Below, in pieces: positions 26,073 through 37,440 of a stretch of 64,000 nt of DNA (positions are counted from its first letter, which is position 1; each line of letters begins with the position of its first letter). The notes beneath the pieces are model-generated. The model worked only from the letters and a program-made list of their open reading frames with translations. It was not told the origin of the DNA and made no database searches. The DNA comes from Phoronis australis (lineage: Eukaryota; Phoronida; Phoronidae), in contig NMRA01000239.1 of the NCBI GenBank assembly GCA_002633005.1, positions 548,502 through 612,501 on the forward strand, given 5' to 3'. Position numbers and translations under genes: made by a program.

Positions 26073-29000
26073 CTTCAAGTTTCTTTTGAATAAAGCCTTT
26101 TTGCTGCTCCAATCTCAACGACAAGTTCACAGGCGCGTTTCCACAATTTGTTTTTTGCAACAGACAGAGAGCGTAAGAAATAAATACGTACGGGTCCTCA
26201 CGGTTGTTGAGCTTTCGACTTCTGAGCTAGATCTTGTCTCTGAGATATAAGTGCGCAGAAAACGTGTGAAGGACACAGATGTGATGGAATTCTGTTTTCT
26301 GATTGGTCAGCTCAGGTCTAAGCGTCGCGAGCATGGGTCCCGTGCCTGTCGGGGGCTACCGGAAGGAACAAGTAGCGACTTCCTGATCAAATAATAACAC
26401 CTTTAGGTTTCTTATGGTTGTTTTACACAAATAGTTAGTTAAATAATTCATTTAAGAGCAAATGCTTTCATCAAACAAAGATTAATAAGTACTAAATGGT
26501 TCTTTCAAATGACTATTTGCTAAGGCTGATCGACCCTTTTGAGTACAAAGAAATTGGAATTTTAATCAAATATCCCATTTTATTGTTTAATCATTATGGC
26601 TTTATTAGGTGAGCCTGGTTATGTTAATTTTGGTGCTGTTCGATCTCTTCTACATTAAACTGTAATACAACGAACTGGTCATAGTTGCGTTCAAAGTCTT
26701 TGTTACCGTCGTTTGTTTACCACCTATCAACAAAAAGGTTCTACGGCTAAACGCGAACATAAATAGTTCACAGTAAATAACCTGCAGTACTATCATATCC
26801 GATCACACGCGACCGAAATTTAATTTCAATCGTTTGTTATTCATCTCGATAGGCAATAAGTGTTTCATTCTTTAATCTGCTTGTCAAGCCGGAATAAAAG
26901 AGCAAACGTCTTGTTGGTTAACGTTTGCTCACCGTTGTATTGTTAGTGCACACAAGAGGCGCGCGCAACTGTTTATTCTAGGCTCTCTGTGTGTTGACTC
27001 TCTCTACTATTGTTTACCGAAGCTGCAATCCAACTCCGGACGCGACCCTCCATATATGTTTGATCTCGGAAAATTTATAGCAGCGAATTGAACAGAAGTT
27101 AAGTTGCTAACATCTATTCGTGAAAGTTATGAACAGTATCAACACTGTTATGTAAAAAGTGTACTTTAGTGACAATTCACATATCAGTGAAAAATAAGAC
27201 ACGAATCAAGAACTGAACGAATGTACGAATGGAGAAAAAAATGCTCGTTATGCAAATGCTTATGAAAACAAATTGATGTGTTCGATGAATAAGCCAAGAG
27301 TCTGTCGCGTGCGCTAATTACCCGCTAATATGCCGAGAGCAAATAGAATAATATTTTCATAACTTGTATGTTGTTCTTACAACCCTGCCAGTGAATACGT
27401 TATACCATCCGATTTGTTGACACGTTGCCGACAATAGCCTTACCTGAAAATATCACCAGGTGACGTGAACACGAGCTCCTAACTGAAGCACGAGACACAA
27501 ACGAATACATCATATCAAAACAGCTCATGAAAAGATCAAAATCAGATTTCTTTTATTATTGTCATACAAAATCACGTCAAGCGTTATTGCATTCATTGTC
27601 ACCAACGTTTATTCACCTGTTTAACGGTACTCTTTCTGCATACCGTTGCAATGTCAGCCAATGTGCTTTTAGTGTTTGAATTCAAGAATTTACAGTTAAA
27701 ACAACAGCCATGCAACGGAGACGATGCCAAGCCGTAACTGCATCCACAAACCGCCTTGAAAAAGTCCAAAACGGAGCGTCAATACGCAGGCAAATGTATT
27801 TATGCCTCATATTGGCACCGCACACGTGTGGGTCCTCATTTTGCGCACAGACATTTCTCTTGGTCGATTGAAAAAAAAACTTCTCAAACGTATTTCTGGT
27901 TTTTCTAAACGTTTTGACATGAAGCTGTTAGCGGTAGGCAGAATGAAAAGATTAATGAAACAATTAATATACAGCAAATATATTCGATATTTGAATATTA
28001 CCACCTTATGCCCGGCAACGATATCAAGTAAAGTCGTGTGAGCGACTGATCATTACGCAGCTGCGAAGTCAAAAGTCGATGGCAAAGACAGTTTGAGATG
28101 GTAGTTCGAGTCACTTGACATACCACGCTGTTGTCTTTATAAGTTTATGCGTTTAGAAAGTGATTAAAAATGCATCCTAGATCTGTCAGCATCATATAGC
28201 CATTCTGTCAGAATTTTAAGAGGTTCGCACATCCGTGGTATCTTTTTCTGAAAACAAGTCATTCTTGTTTCCGATAACCTATCATTGAATTGAAAATGCT
28301 GCAGCCACGCTAATGATCCAGGTTGTCTTTACTTTTAACTGGAAGAATCGCGAATAATGCTGTTTGCATGTTCTGTTTCCCCAATCACGTGTAGTCCCAT
28401 CTCCGCTTTCATTTGACCACCTGATGTGTTTGGCAAACACCCTAAACACATTTACTTCATGTTAGACTGGTCCCCGCGATAACTTCTGAGAAAAGACTAA
28501 CCAAATTGCACATGTTAACAAACTTATCAATAAATCCAAGCTTTTTTCTTTCGACGCGGTGGCGATTTGCAAACTTAATGAGAGGGTTAATTAAAGGTGT
28601 ATTAAAATAAAGACCACCTGATGTGTTTGCCTGGTCGATATATCTATTAATTATTCAGAGCTCAGACAATCGCTGGTGGATCGTGTAAACACGCCCGGTT
28701 CATAATTTCATAGTAAGATCGAAGATCGATAGTCATACTAGGGAACTATCAAGATTTGTTTGAAGAAAGGAGAAGTTTTCAAACAACGACTAAACCATCT
28801 GCCAATGCCTACGGCACACAATAAATAAATTTATTACTTCTAGAGTAGAACGGAATTTAAATTGGATCACGTTGACTGGTATCGTGTGTGTATACTGAAC
28901 ACACAGTCATTTTGCCCACTGTTTGTATTGACATACATGTATACTTCTGTACATAAATGGAGTAAAGAAAGCGAATGCTAAACAAATTAAGTCGTCATCA

Positions 29001-30638
29001 ACGGATAAAGTACACAAGAAAAATGACACTTTGCTTCTGTAATGGACACAATAGCAAGCAGGTGATTTGTTCAGTATTGAAATGAAACTGGTTTGATTTT
29101 GAATGCACCTATATTCCTAGAGTTTTACGTGCTCTGTCCTCTCCCTTTATAATCATGTACGGCAAAAAAAGTTTCGTTGTTGCTGAAACAGGAGAAGTCT
29201 AGTCTGGGGCGGTGGTCTAATGCGGGACATTTATTTTCGCCGCTGGGGTCGCTAGGGTCGCGGGTCGTCCTGATCCGTTGCCATGATTGTAAATGTTCAC
29301 CGTGTGGCTTTCGCATGTTTATTGTGGGTTTTTCGAAAACTACTGAGCTAATGACATTCGTTAAAAACTGGAGTGACTATTTAAAAATTACGTTCGAAAC
29401 GTTAAGCACACATATCTTGCAAAATCTATCTTTTGAGGACTACTAATTATGGCGGAAACAGTACTTTTACCATTTTCGGCAGATGTCACTCGGCTAATAC
29501 TTGACGTTTAGGAAGCTTGCGTAAAGATACGGGTCTGGATGAAATGCAGTCGGCGGCGCATCAATTTATTCCATTTTCAGGTATATCCACGGTAAAATTG
29601 AAATAATTCAAATATTTTATGTCTTATCGTATCTTACAACTCGACCTCGCGAATAACACTGTCGTCGGTCAGTAGGCGTTTCTTCACATAGGCCTACGTG
29701 TGAATTGTACCGGATTTCGATAGATGCGTATGTTTAATTTTCCGCCTATAACCCTGTTCACAGTTTTAAGTTAAGAGTCTAAGTGCCGAGTCTTCATCGG
29801 TTGGGGGTTTCAATTTGGACAGTCGCCCAGGGCTGCGCATCACAGGCGTCGAGAACTCGTTCATTCTTTTCTCTAAAATGCACTCGTAACCATGGTTACC
29901 TGCACCACGTAACTCAAAAAAGTAAAAAAAAAGCACTAAACTGCCGTTTTTAATGCTGCATGGCTCAAGCGGGCCCTAACGATCATGAAGCCAGTAAGTG
30001 AGCAGCATGCAATATACATTTGGAAGAACCGGTCGTCTGACAACTTACAGTAATGAACTTTGATCTCAGCGTGTTCCTTAGTTATGATTCATATAGACTA
30101 GAACTTGTAGACTAGAAGTCTTCGATCTACGGGCTCACGATTGGTGGTAAAAATGAGATCCCGTAACTTAGTAAAAAAGGCAGTCTCCCACCAAGGGTAC
30201 AGACTGGTTCCCTCGTCGCTACTGTATATAAAGGTTATTCCACGTACATGTACATGTATATAGAAATTCTATTGCCATATCCTATCGAGAATTCATTTCA
30301 TCAGGAATATCCCACCGAGACCGAAGTGTTGTCTATTTTGAACCTTTTCTCTGCCCATAAAAACACTATGAAATAAGACATATGTTGCGTATCCTCTATA
30401 GCCTTTTTTAAAATGTTAAAGTAACGAAGCTATCAGGTTGGTCCTATATACACCGTGACTTTCCAAATAAGGAGGTCTGTGCAATCAGGAACTTCGCCGT
30501 ATTTCGTCTTGAGTGGAGCCGAATGCTTGTTGGAAGTCGAGGCTAATGGTTCACTATTGGCTTTGAAAGAACTGAGAGTTCGTTATGTTTGTTCATTTTA
30601 GACCAGGGTCAGTTGGCTTGTCAAGGAGAGTTAGCCTA
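26073..30638. other. Region upstream of the NR2E gene, no gene recognised
   Basis: 4.5 kb upstream of the NR2E start codon. It includes a perfect 10-bp hairpin (GAGCAAACGT at 26900-26909 with ACGTTTGCTC at 26921-26930, 11-nt loop). No further coding exon was recognised. Promoter and 5' untranslated exons probably lie here but were not located. Confidence 0.4.
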
Positions 30639-31602
30639 CAGTGGCGGATCTAGGATATCACAAGGGGGGAGCAACATTTTGTCTGTAAAAATTTGCGCAA
30701 AGCACGATTGTAGATGCGCATAGCAACGAATGGAGGAGGAAGGTTTGCCCCCTTCCCGCCAGAGGAAATTTTTTTTCTGTTTTTTCCTCTAAAAATCAAT
30801 CATTTCCTTGATTCCTAAAGTATTATCCAAGAAAAAAGGCAAAGGAAAAAGAAAAAAAAACTGTGAACGTTTCAAGCTTGAATAACTGCCAGTGCCACAG
30901 ACTCACGACCTGGTGGTTACAGCGCGCGTGCTTTACCACTGCACCACTACGATTTTTCCCGTGGTTTGAGTCTAAGAGACCTACTTGTTTGTGGTCCACA
31001 GCGTTTGTGCGCGAAACCTACTTTTCTGTAATGCTTTTTACACTTTTTAAATTTTGTGCAATCAGTTCGTAACAAATTTGTTGTATTTAAAATAGTCTTC
31101 AATTGCCCAAAAGACCAAATCCGTTTTTTGTGTTGGCATAAATGACGCGGTTGCTTTCGAAACAATGAAAGAATTACATGTATAGTGATTCACTAAGGCT
31201 TGGATTAAAATTCACATCTTACCAGCAGCTTCTGTTTTTTTCATTTTTACTCAAATTCCATTTCCTTTAAAACAATGAAGTAAAAATTTCTTCATTGCAC
31301 AGTGACGACGGAAACGAAGTCGTAGTGCGCAGCGACACTGCCGGTCGTCCGGGATATCGCGGGAGAGCCTATACATGTACTTAGCCACAGTTCCGATACG
31401 ATTGCGCCGTGTTCCGAATTTGACACTTGAAATTGGATCTGAGCCCACCCCCAAAGTGCACACATTTAAATCTTGTTTTAGCCGTATAATGTTAATTACC
31501 GGGGTTAACTAATAAACTCAACATTTCCCAACGCTCTTGCTGTTTTATTTTTTGCGGCAGCCAAAGGGGGGGCTGGGCCCTCCCCCCCTAAATCCGCCTA
31601 TG
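30639..31602. mobile_element. 964-bp non-autonomous DNA transposon, GGCGGATCTAGG-type ends, 5-bp target duplication
   Basis: The left end is CAGTGGCGGATCTAGG. The right end in reverse complement is CATAGGCGGATTTAGG (13 of 16 identical). Both ends are followed inward by a G/C run (GGGGGG or CCCCCC). The 5-bp sequence GCCTA is duplicated at 30634-30638 and 31603-31607. A tRNA-like A-box on the minus strand near 30900-30955 suggests a SINE head nested inside. No transposase frame is present. It has the same end type as the elements at 49025 and 54840. Confidence 0.75.
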
Positions 31603-32296
31603 GCCTATTTGGTATGCCAACCACAGACTCAGTGGCCCGACTGTTTTGTAGCCACCGTCACTTGACTCTCGGCAGTTTTAACCCATTCCAGGTCTCCTTT
31701 TTTCGCCCCGGTTGGCCCGCACCTATAAACAAGGACCAAGTGACGGCATGGAGCACCGATTTATTAGGATGTACTGTTTCATTCCAATTGTAATAAAAGG
31801 GACCATTATATTAAACCGAGACACATGTTGCTGCCCGATTTGTTGCAATTTTGTAATTAATTGGGTTGCTGTAACAGAGCAGATCCCAGTACAGTTGTCC
31901 CTGATCGGTTTCAAATTCAAAAATCTGATATAAGTGTTGTTTAATAAAACCTTAACATTTGATAATACTGCTCATTATGCATGCTAATAAAAAAATACGC
32001 CGTCCTCTAAAGCGTTTCCATCCCATAAACTGTACGTTCGTTCATCTTTACAGATTCCCAGCTTACACGTATGCTCCCCTCTTCAATAATTTACATGTGA
32101 TAAGAACAGCGAAACTTGTCATCAAAATATTTATGAGTAAACATGTAATGTTGTGACGTGCTGTTCACCTCCACGATGTTGTCCTCAACACGACAGAGCA
32201 AGTTCCAAGGCTACGGTTCCCGGCCCGCCCTTTTTGCTCTCCAAAAATGAAGAGAACGGAGTGGGTCAAGTTTGTACTAAATTGGAAGTGACAGTC

Positions 32297-32297
32297 N
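32297..32297. other. Single ambiguous base (N)
   Basis: An isolated N in intergenic sequence. In contrast to the Ns at 48383 and 57833, no flanking duplication is visible. Confidence 0.95.
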
Positions 32298-32517
32298 TGA
32301 ATAACCATAATACAGCCACAAAGGGTATTCAGTAATTCCTGTAAGTTGTCTTTAGCAAGTGGATTCCATAAATTTGTCCTCTACTATTGTAAACCTCGAC
32401 AGGGATGTCCCGCTGTTTTCTGAGCACGATTCCTTGTTCAGTGTTGAATTTTTTACCCGATTCCAGGTAGCCTTCAGACAAAAGAAAATTATCAAATGTC
32501 TGGTTGGTAATGACATA

Positions 32518-33920
32518 CAGTACAGCCACTGAATTTTTAGACTTCGTCCGGGCTACCTCACGCCTGGCCAGACCGGAGCGCAACCGGAACGTAGGCGTGA
32601 CAGAAATCAGTCAAGTCGCCTCACGCCTACTCTCCGGGTAGTCCTCACGCTTACCTCCGGTTTAGTTCACGCTTTCCTCAGGCTTTCTTCACGCCTTCGG
32701 TACCTGTGGTAACCATGGTAGGGCACTGGGCTAATCAATAAAATACATGTAACGTCTTGATTGCCTGTCGTTTCGGACAAGTTGCAAAGACATTATAGTA
32801 CATGTATATTATAGAGTATCTTTGCAAACAGTCATCTACCACACTTGGGATCCGACTAACTTTGTATTTCCACGTGTTATTCATACAAACGTCTTCAGCT
32901 CGTCTTGTGTTACGCTTACATGTACATTTTCTATTTACGACTTAAGAGCCAGTCCCATCAACGACATACATGTACAGTAACCACGGTTAGTAAATACGAA
33001 TATACGCGACCCTGTGTCCAGAGTCGTCTTTACATGGCTATGGACTCCTTGAAACTTCTCACAGCTGGATATAGTTAATTCGCCTTAAAATAGCCTACGC
33101 ATCTTGTGAAGTATTGTGTCACTCTGTAAATTTTTGCACCGCACTGGCGTACAGAAAATTTCAATAAGCCGCCATTCTGACATACCCATCCCTTACTGCA
33201 AGCAAATGTTTTGACTAAAAATTCCCCAATCCGTAGTGCAGTTTAATTATTTGTAGCCCCCTCCCCGTAGTACATGCGTTTCGACGGAGTTCACAGTATC
33301 CCCGGGGTACTTCTTCACTAAAATAATAATGGCAGTGATCTGTTTGACTCGTCAAATGCATGGGCACGATCAGTTTTCTCCGCATGAAGCCGGAACTTGG
33401 GATCAATGTGCTCAGAATTGACATGCTATGCTCCTTCATATCGTGAAGGCAATTGAATATTTACGCCATGTACACGCGTGTTAAGATTCTTTATTAGTTT
33501 ATATAAAAAACAAATAATTATATATAAGTGAAAAGTAGAGTTCACAGGTCTGTTTCCTGAAGTGACTTAAGATTTGAGAAGGAAATTTTGTTTTTTTGCT
33601 GAACGTGACGATTTCAAAAAGAAATAAACCTCACATGAGCAAATGTCTATGAGAATACACACATCACTGCTAGTTACTGATATAATTTTAATGAATTGCT
33701 TTTTCATCTGCGATGCAGGTAAACTCACGCCTGTCTCACGGCTGGCTCGCGCTTCGTTCACGCCTAACTCACGGTAAGCTCCGGGTACAGTCACGCTTAG
33801 GCTCACGCCAGCTGTCACGGTTGATTCACGTCTCACTCTCCGGTTTGTCTCAGGGTACGGTCACGGGTGGCCAGACCGGAGAGACACCGGAGAGAGTCTA
33901 ATAATTCAGTGGCTGTACTG
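32518..33920. mobile_element. 1.4-kb TA-flanked non-autonomous DNA transposon with subterminal CTCACGCC arrays
   Basis: Terminal inverted repeats of 26 bp start CAGTACAGCCACTGAATT and differ at one position (left 32518-32543, right 33895-33920). Both ends are bordered by TA, as in Tc1/mariner-type insertions. Inside each end is an array of short CTCACGCC(T) and CTCCGG words, at about 32557-32697 on the left and 33718-33895 on the right. GGCCAGACCGGAG occurs in both arrays. No transposase frame remains. Confidence 0.8.
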
Positions 33921-36050
33921 TATTGGGATTGGGATTCTTGTCTCCTTCTGTGCACCTGGGCAGTCGCGAATTTTTGGTAGAAAAAGGCCAAAATTCGCAG
34001 TCATTTTAAGCATCTCATTTTTCCAATGGACGTACTGTAGCAAGGCAAAAAGGCCAATGTCTTTTTCTTCTGAGAAGCTCCTTAGAGTGTGCTTTTTGTC
34101 ACTTATGACTTTTTATGCGTCTTGAGATAGGGTGCAAATAAGGGCTTTCATTGACCCAGACCAGTGATAACGTCAAACTCAGCCACTGGACCTGAGGCCT
34201 TGGCTCTAACTGTTGCACCATGAGAATTTCAATCAAGTGACACTTTGGAAAAGACTATCTTGTGAATTCGATGAAAAATGCAAATCCATACATTTTTGCG
34301 GTGGATAAGCCACCCTTCAAATTGCTCTTTAAAAACATTAATCTGGTGTGCAAAACACGAGAGAGTTAGAAATCTTCATTAGTGAATTCAATCCAATAAT
34401 TCTTGGTTTGTGTCCCATAATTCAACATTGAAACTTTAGCTCACCGACCTCTTCAATAGCCATCATTTTGTTGGATTAATCTACATTTAGAATTGTTTCG
34501 TGTATAAATGTACTAGCAAGTCTTTCTATCGCGTGATTTTGCGTGGAACTTGGTCTACGGAACGCACTCGGGTTCATGAAACTCTTAGACCAAAATTGAG
34601 CTAACTAGTTGAGACCTAAATGTCTTAGCCCTGTTTTATTTAACTCCCATGGAACACAGTTAAGAACGCAATCTGCCACGATTTTTGGTCTTAGTCACTG
34701 GTCAAAATTTATGACTGCCATTATTGTAAACTGCTGATGTACAAGTGTCGTTGTCTTTCATTTAAAATATAATGGCAACAAACAATGTCAAATTGAAAAG
34801 CTTCTTTCGAACAGGTATGCAGAGTGGCAATGCAGCGCAAGTGCATGTAACTTGCATAACTGTATTAAAGGATGTTTTCTATAGGCCTCTTTGTTGATTG
34901 TCGCCCTTTTGATATGCGGACAAGTTTCTGAGAAAAATGTTGGTGTTTGGAGGAGATTCCCGAGCAACACGCCTGTAAGGTGCTGAGTGTAAGCGCGATA
35001 ACCAGAACGACGACACGGAAAGGTATGTTCAAACCCGCCTTGACAACCATTTGCATATTTAGATCGTGAAAAATATACCAAAATCATCAAATTTCATTAT
35101 TAAGATTATTAAACATAGAACAAACTTCAACATGCTGTGGCATGAAGAAGAAGAAGAAGCACTGTACCACAATCCGAAAATCGTTTCTAATGGACGTACG
35201 TGTAAATTCTAGAAAAGTATTCAAAGAACGGTGAAAACATGTTTTGTCACCCTACGGCAATTGGTATGAACAGTGCCATTTTTTAATAAACATAACATCT
35301 TCAGTTAGACATCAATTTAAATACAAATCATTGGGTACAGTGCAGCATTGTGTACACAATCTGACTTAGTTAGCAGATTTTTCTTAAAAGTCACTAAAAC
35401 GTAATTCAAAATCCGGGCTCAAGCAAATTTTTTCTTTTGAAAGAGCGTTCTTTCGGAAAAGCTCCTTTACTCGGGCAATTTTTAGAAATTTCATATAGAT
35501 ATAAGCCTACAGTTTCCAAAAGCAAAGCAAACGTACATGTAAGTGCTTTATCTGGGCATAAACTAGTGTGTAAGCATGTACATTTGTACACTGATCTCTA
35601 TGTCTGCGTCAACGACGCCAAGTTAACAACAGTAAGTCAATTTTGAGCGAAAATGTACTACTGGGATTTCCAATTGTCTGTCCTACATGTAGCTCGATTA
35701 CAGTGAAACGATAGAAGTCCTCCCTCATGCAATTTCCTCCAAATTTCTACAATATTGCCAAAGTATACCATACACAATCAAGCAATTTGTCAGAGCTTGC
35801 TTCGCAAAAGTTTGCTGGAGTAAACTGTTTCTCCCGTGTCAGGAAACTCTAAAGCTTGGTCGTGTTTGCAAACAAAAAAGTTAGAATTCGGCAATGCAGA
35901 TCGGAATTAACGGTTGATAGCATATATCAAAGGTTAGTTTTTGGCAGAAGCTAGGCAGGGTTATAGTCTTAGATTTTATTGAAATTGTCTCGTTACAGCT
36001 TTGATGAATACTTATTTATTTCTTTATTGAACTTAAGTATGAATTAAATA
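33921..36050. other. Intergenic stretch, no gene recognised
   Basis: Non-coding AT-rich sequence with a short GAA tract near 35143. Overlapping open frames at 34788-35090 lack similarity to any family I know. Confidence 0.4.
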
Positions 36051-36149
36051 GTGATTTATTCATGTAAACAAGAGCAACGCGGAGCGTTGAAATGCGCCCA
36101 CGAAGGCACCGCAAACGGTGTGCTTCTAGTAGTGTTTAAGTGTATCAAA

Positions 36150-37440
36150 GAAATGGCCGCTAGATGGCACAAAATAAGTCGAATCCATCCGAAAACGAGA
36201 ACTTGTCATCGCTTCTTTAATAAAAAGCTATTTACCAAATATCATAAAAATCCGTCAAGAAACTTCAGAGAGACGGAGAAAAAGGAAAAAAAAATGAAAT
36301 TGCTACAAGAGGGGCTATGGGCTCTAAATATAATTGCCACTAGGAAGCGCCACAGTATTCGAAGTCGTCGGAAAATCATCGTCAATCGTCTTTTTCACAC
36401 TAAAAACATATATGCCAATTTTCACAATCATACTTGGAGTAATTTGGTTGATAGAGGGGCAGACACAAAAACATACTACAAAACAGTTAAAATGGCCACT
36501 AGATGGCACAAAATACGTCGAATCAATTCGAAAACAGAAACATTCCACCGTTTCAACAGAAAACTATTTACCGAACTTCATAAAAATCCACCAAGGATCT
36601 TGAATTAGAGAAACAGAGAAAAACGGAAAAAATAAATTGCCAAAACGGTGCGCAGCGTTTGTCGGATTCGTCCTAAAGTCGTTGCCGTCTGTTGCAGAGA
36701 GTTTGGGAGATACAGTCATGGACGTAAATAAAGCAAAACTGCCACTAGGAGGCGCCGCAGTAGTCGAGGTCGTCGGGAAATCATTTTCAGCCATCCTCTT
36801 CATAGTAGAAACATACATGTGAATTTCCACAATCGTACTTGGTTGTTTGGTTGACAGAGGGGCGGACGCCAAAAACAAACTCGAAAACAATAACAGTGGC
36901 CACTAGGTAGCACAAAATACCTTGACTCAATCCGAAAACAAAAGGATAGCATCACCTCACTAATAGATGCCTATCTGTCAAATTTTATGGAAATCCCCTG
37001 AGGACCTTTAAGATACAGAGGTAAACGTAAAAAAATAAAATTGCCACTAGGGGGCAAACCATTAATTCAATCCGTCCGAAAGCCGTCGTCGTCCGTTGTC
37101 AAGTTCATACATGTTAATACATGTTCTAAATTTAGTAAAGATCCCTCAGAGCGTTTAGAAAATACAGCCATGGGCGCAAAAATAAACAAAACTGCCGCAA
37201 GGAGGCGCCATAGTATTCGAAGTCGTCGGAAAATCTTCGTCAGCCGTCTTTTTCACAATAGGAACATATAAATAATTATGCCAATTTTTACAATCATACT
37301 TGGAGTGGTTTGGTTGACAGAAGGCCGGGTGGACGCCAAAAACAGACTCAAAATCAGTAAAAATGGCCACTACATGTAGGAAGCGCAAAATACCTCGAAT
37401 CCATCCGAAAACGGAAGCCGGATAGCGTTATCTCACTAAA
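36150..37440. repeat. Degenerate complex tandem repeat with CCACTAGRKGGC-type cores
   Basis: Two alternating unit types are seen. Type A, GGCCACTAGATGGCACAAAA then TACGTCGAAT, occurs at about 36154, 36493, 36898 and 37364. Type B, TGCCACTAGGAGGCGCC then a GTCGTCGGAAAATC phrase, occurs at about 36336, 36741 and 37193, with a diverged one at 37043. Between them come shared phrases such as CATACTTGGAGT and GGTTGACAGAGGGGC. The period of the A-B pair is about 340-470 bp. The 185-codon plus-strand frame (36051-36608) runs through these units and is not regarded as a gene. Confidence 0.7.

Noticed and set aside
36051-36608. 185-codon plus-strand open frame
   Set aside because: It runs through the degenerate tandem repeat, is rich in Lys/Arg from AAA-type words, and shows no domain; its phrases recur out of frame in the following units.
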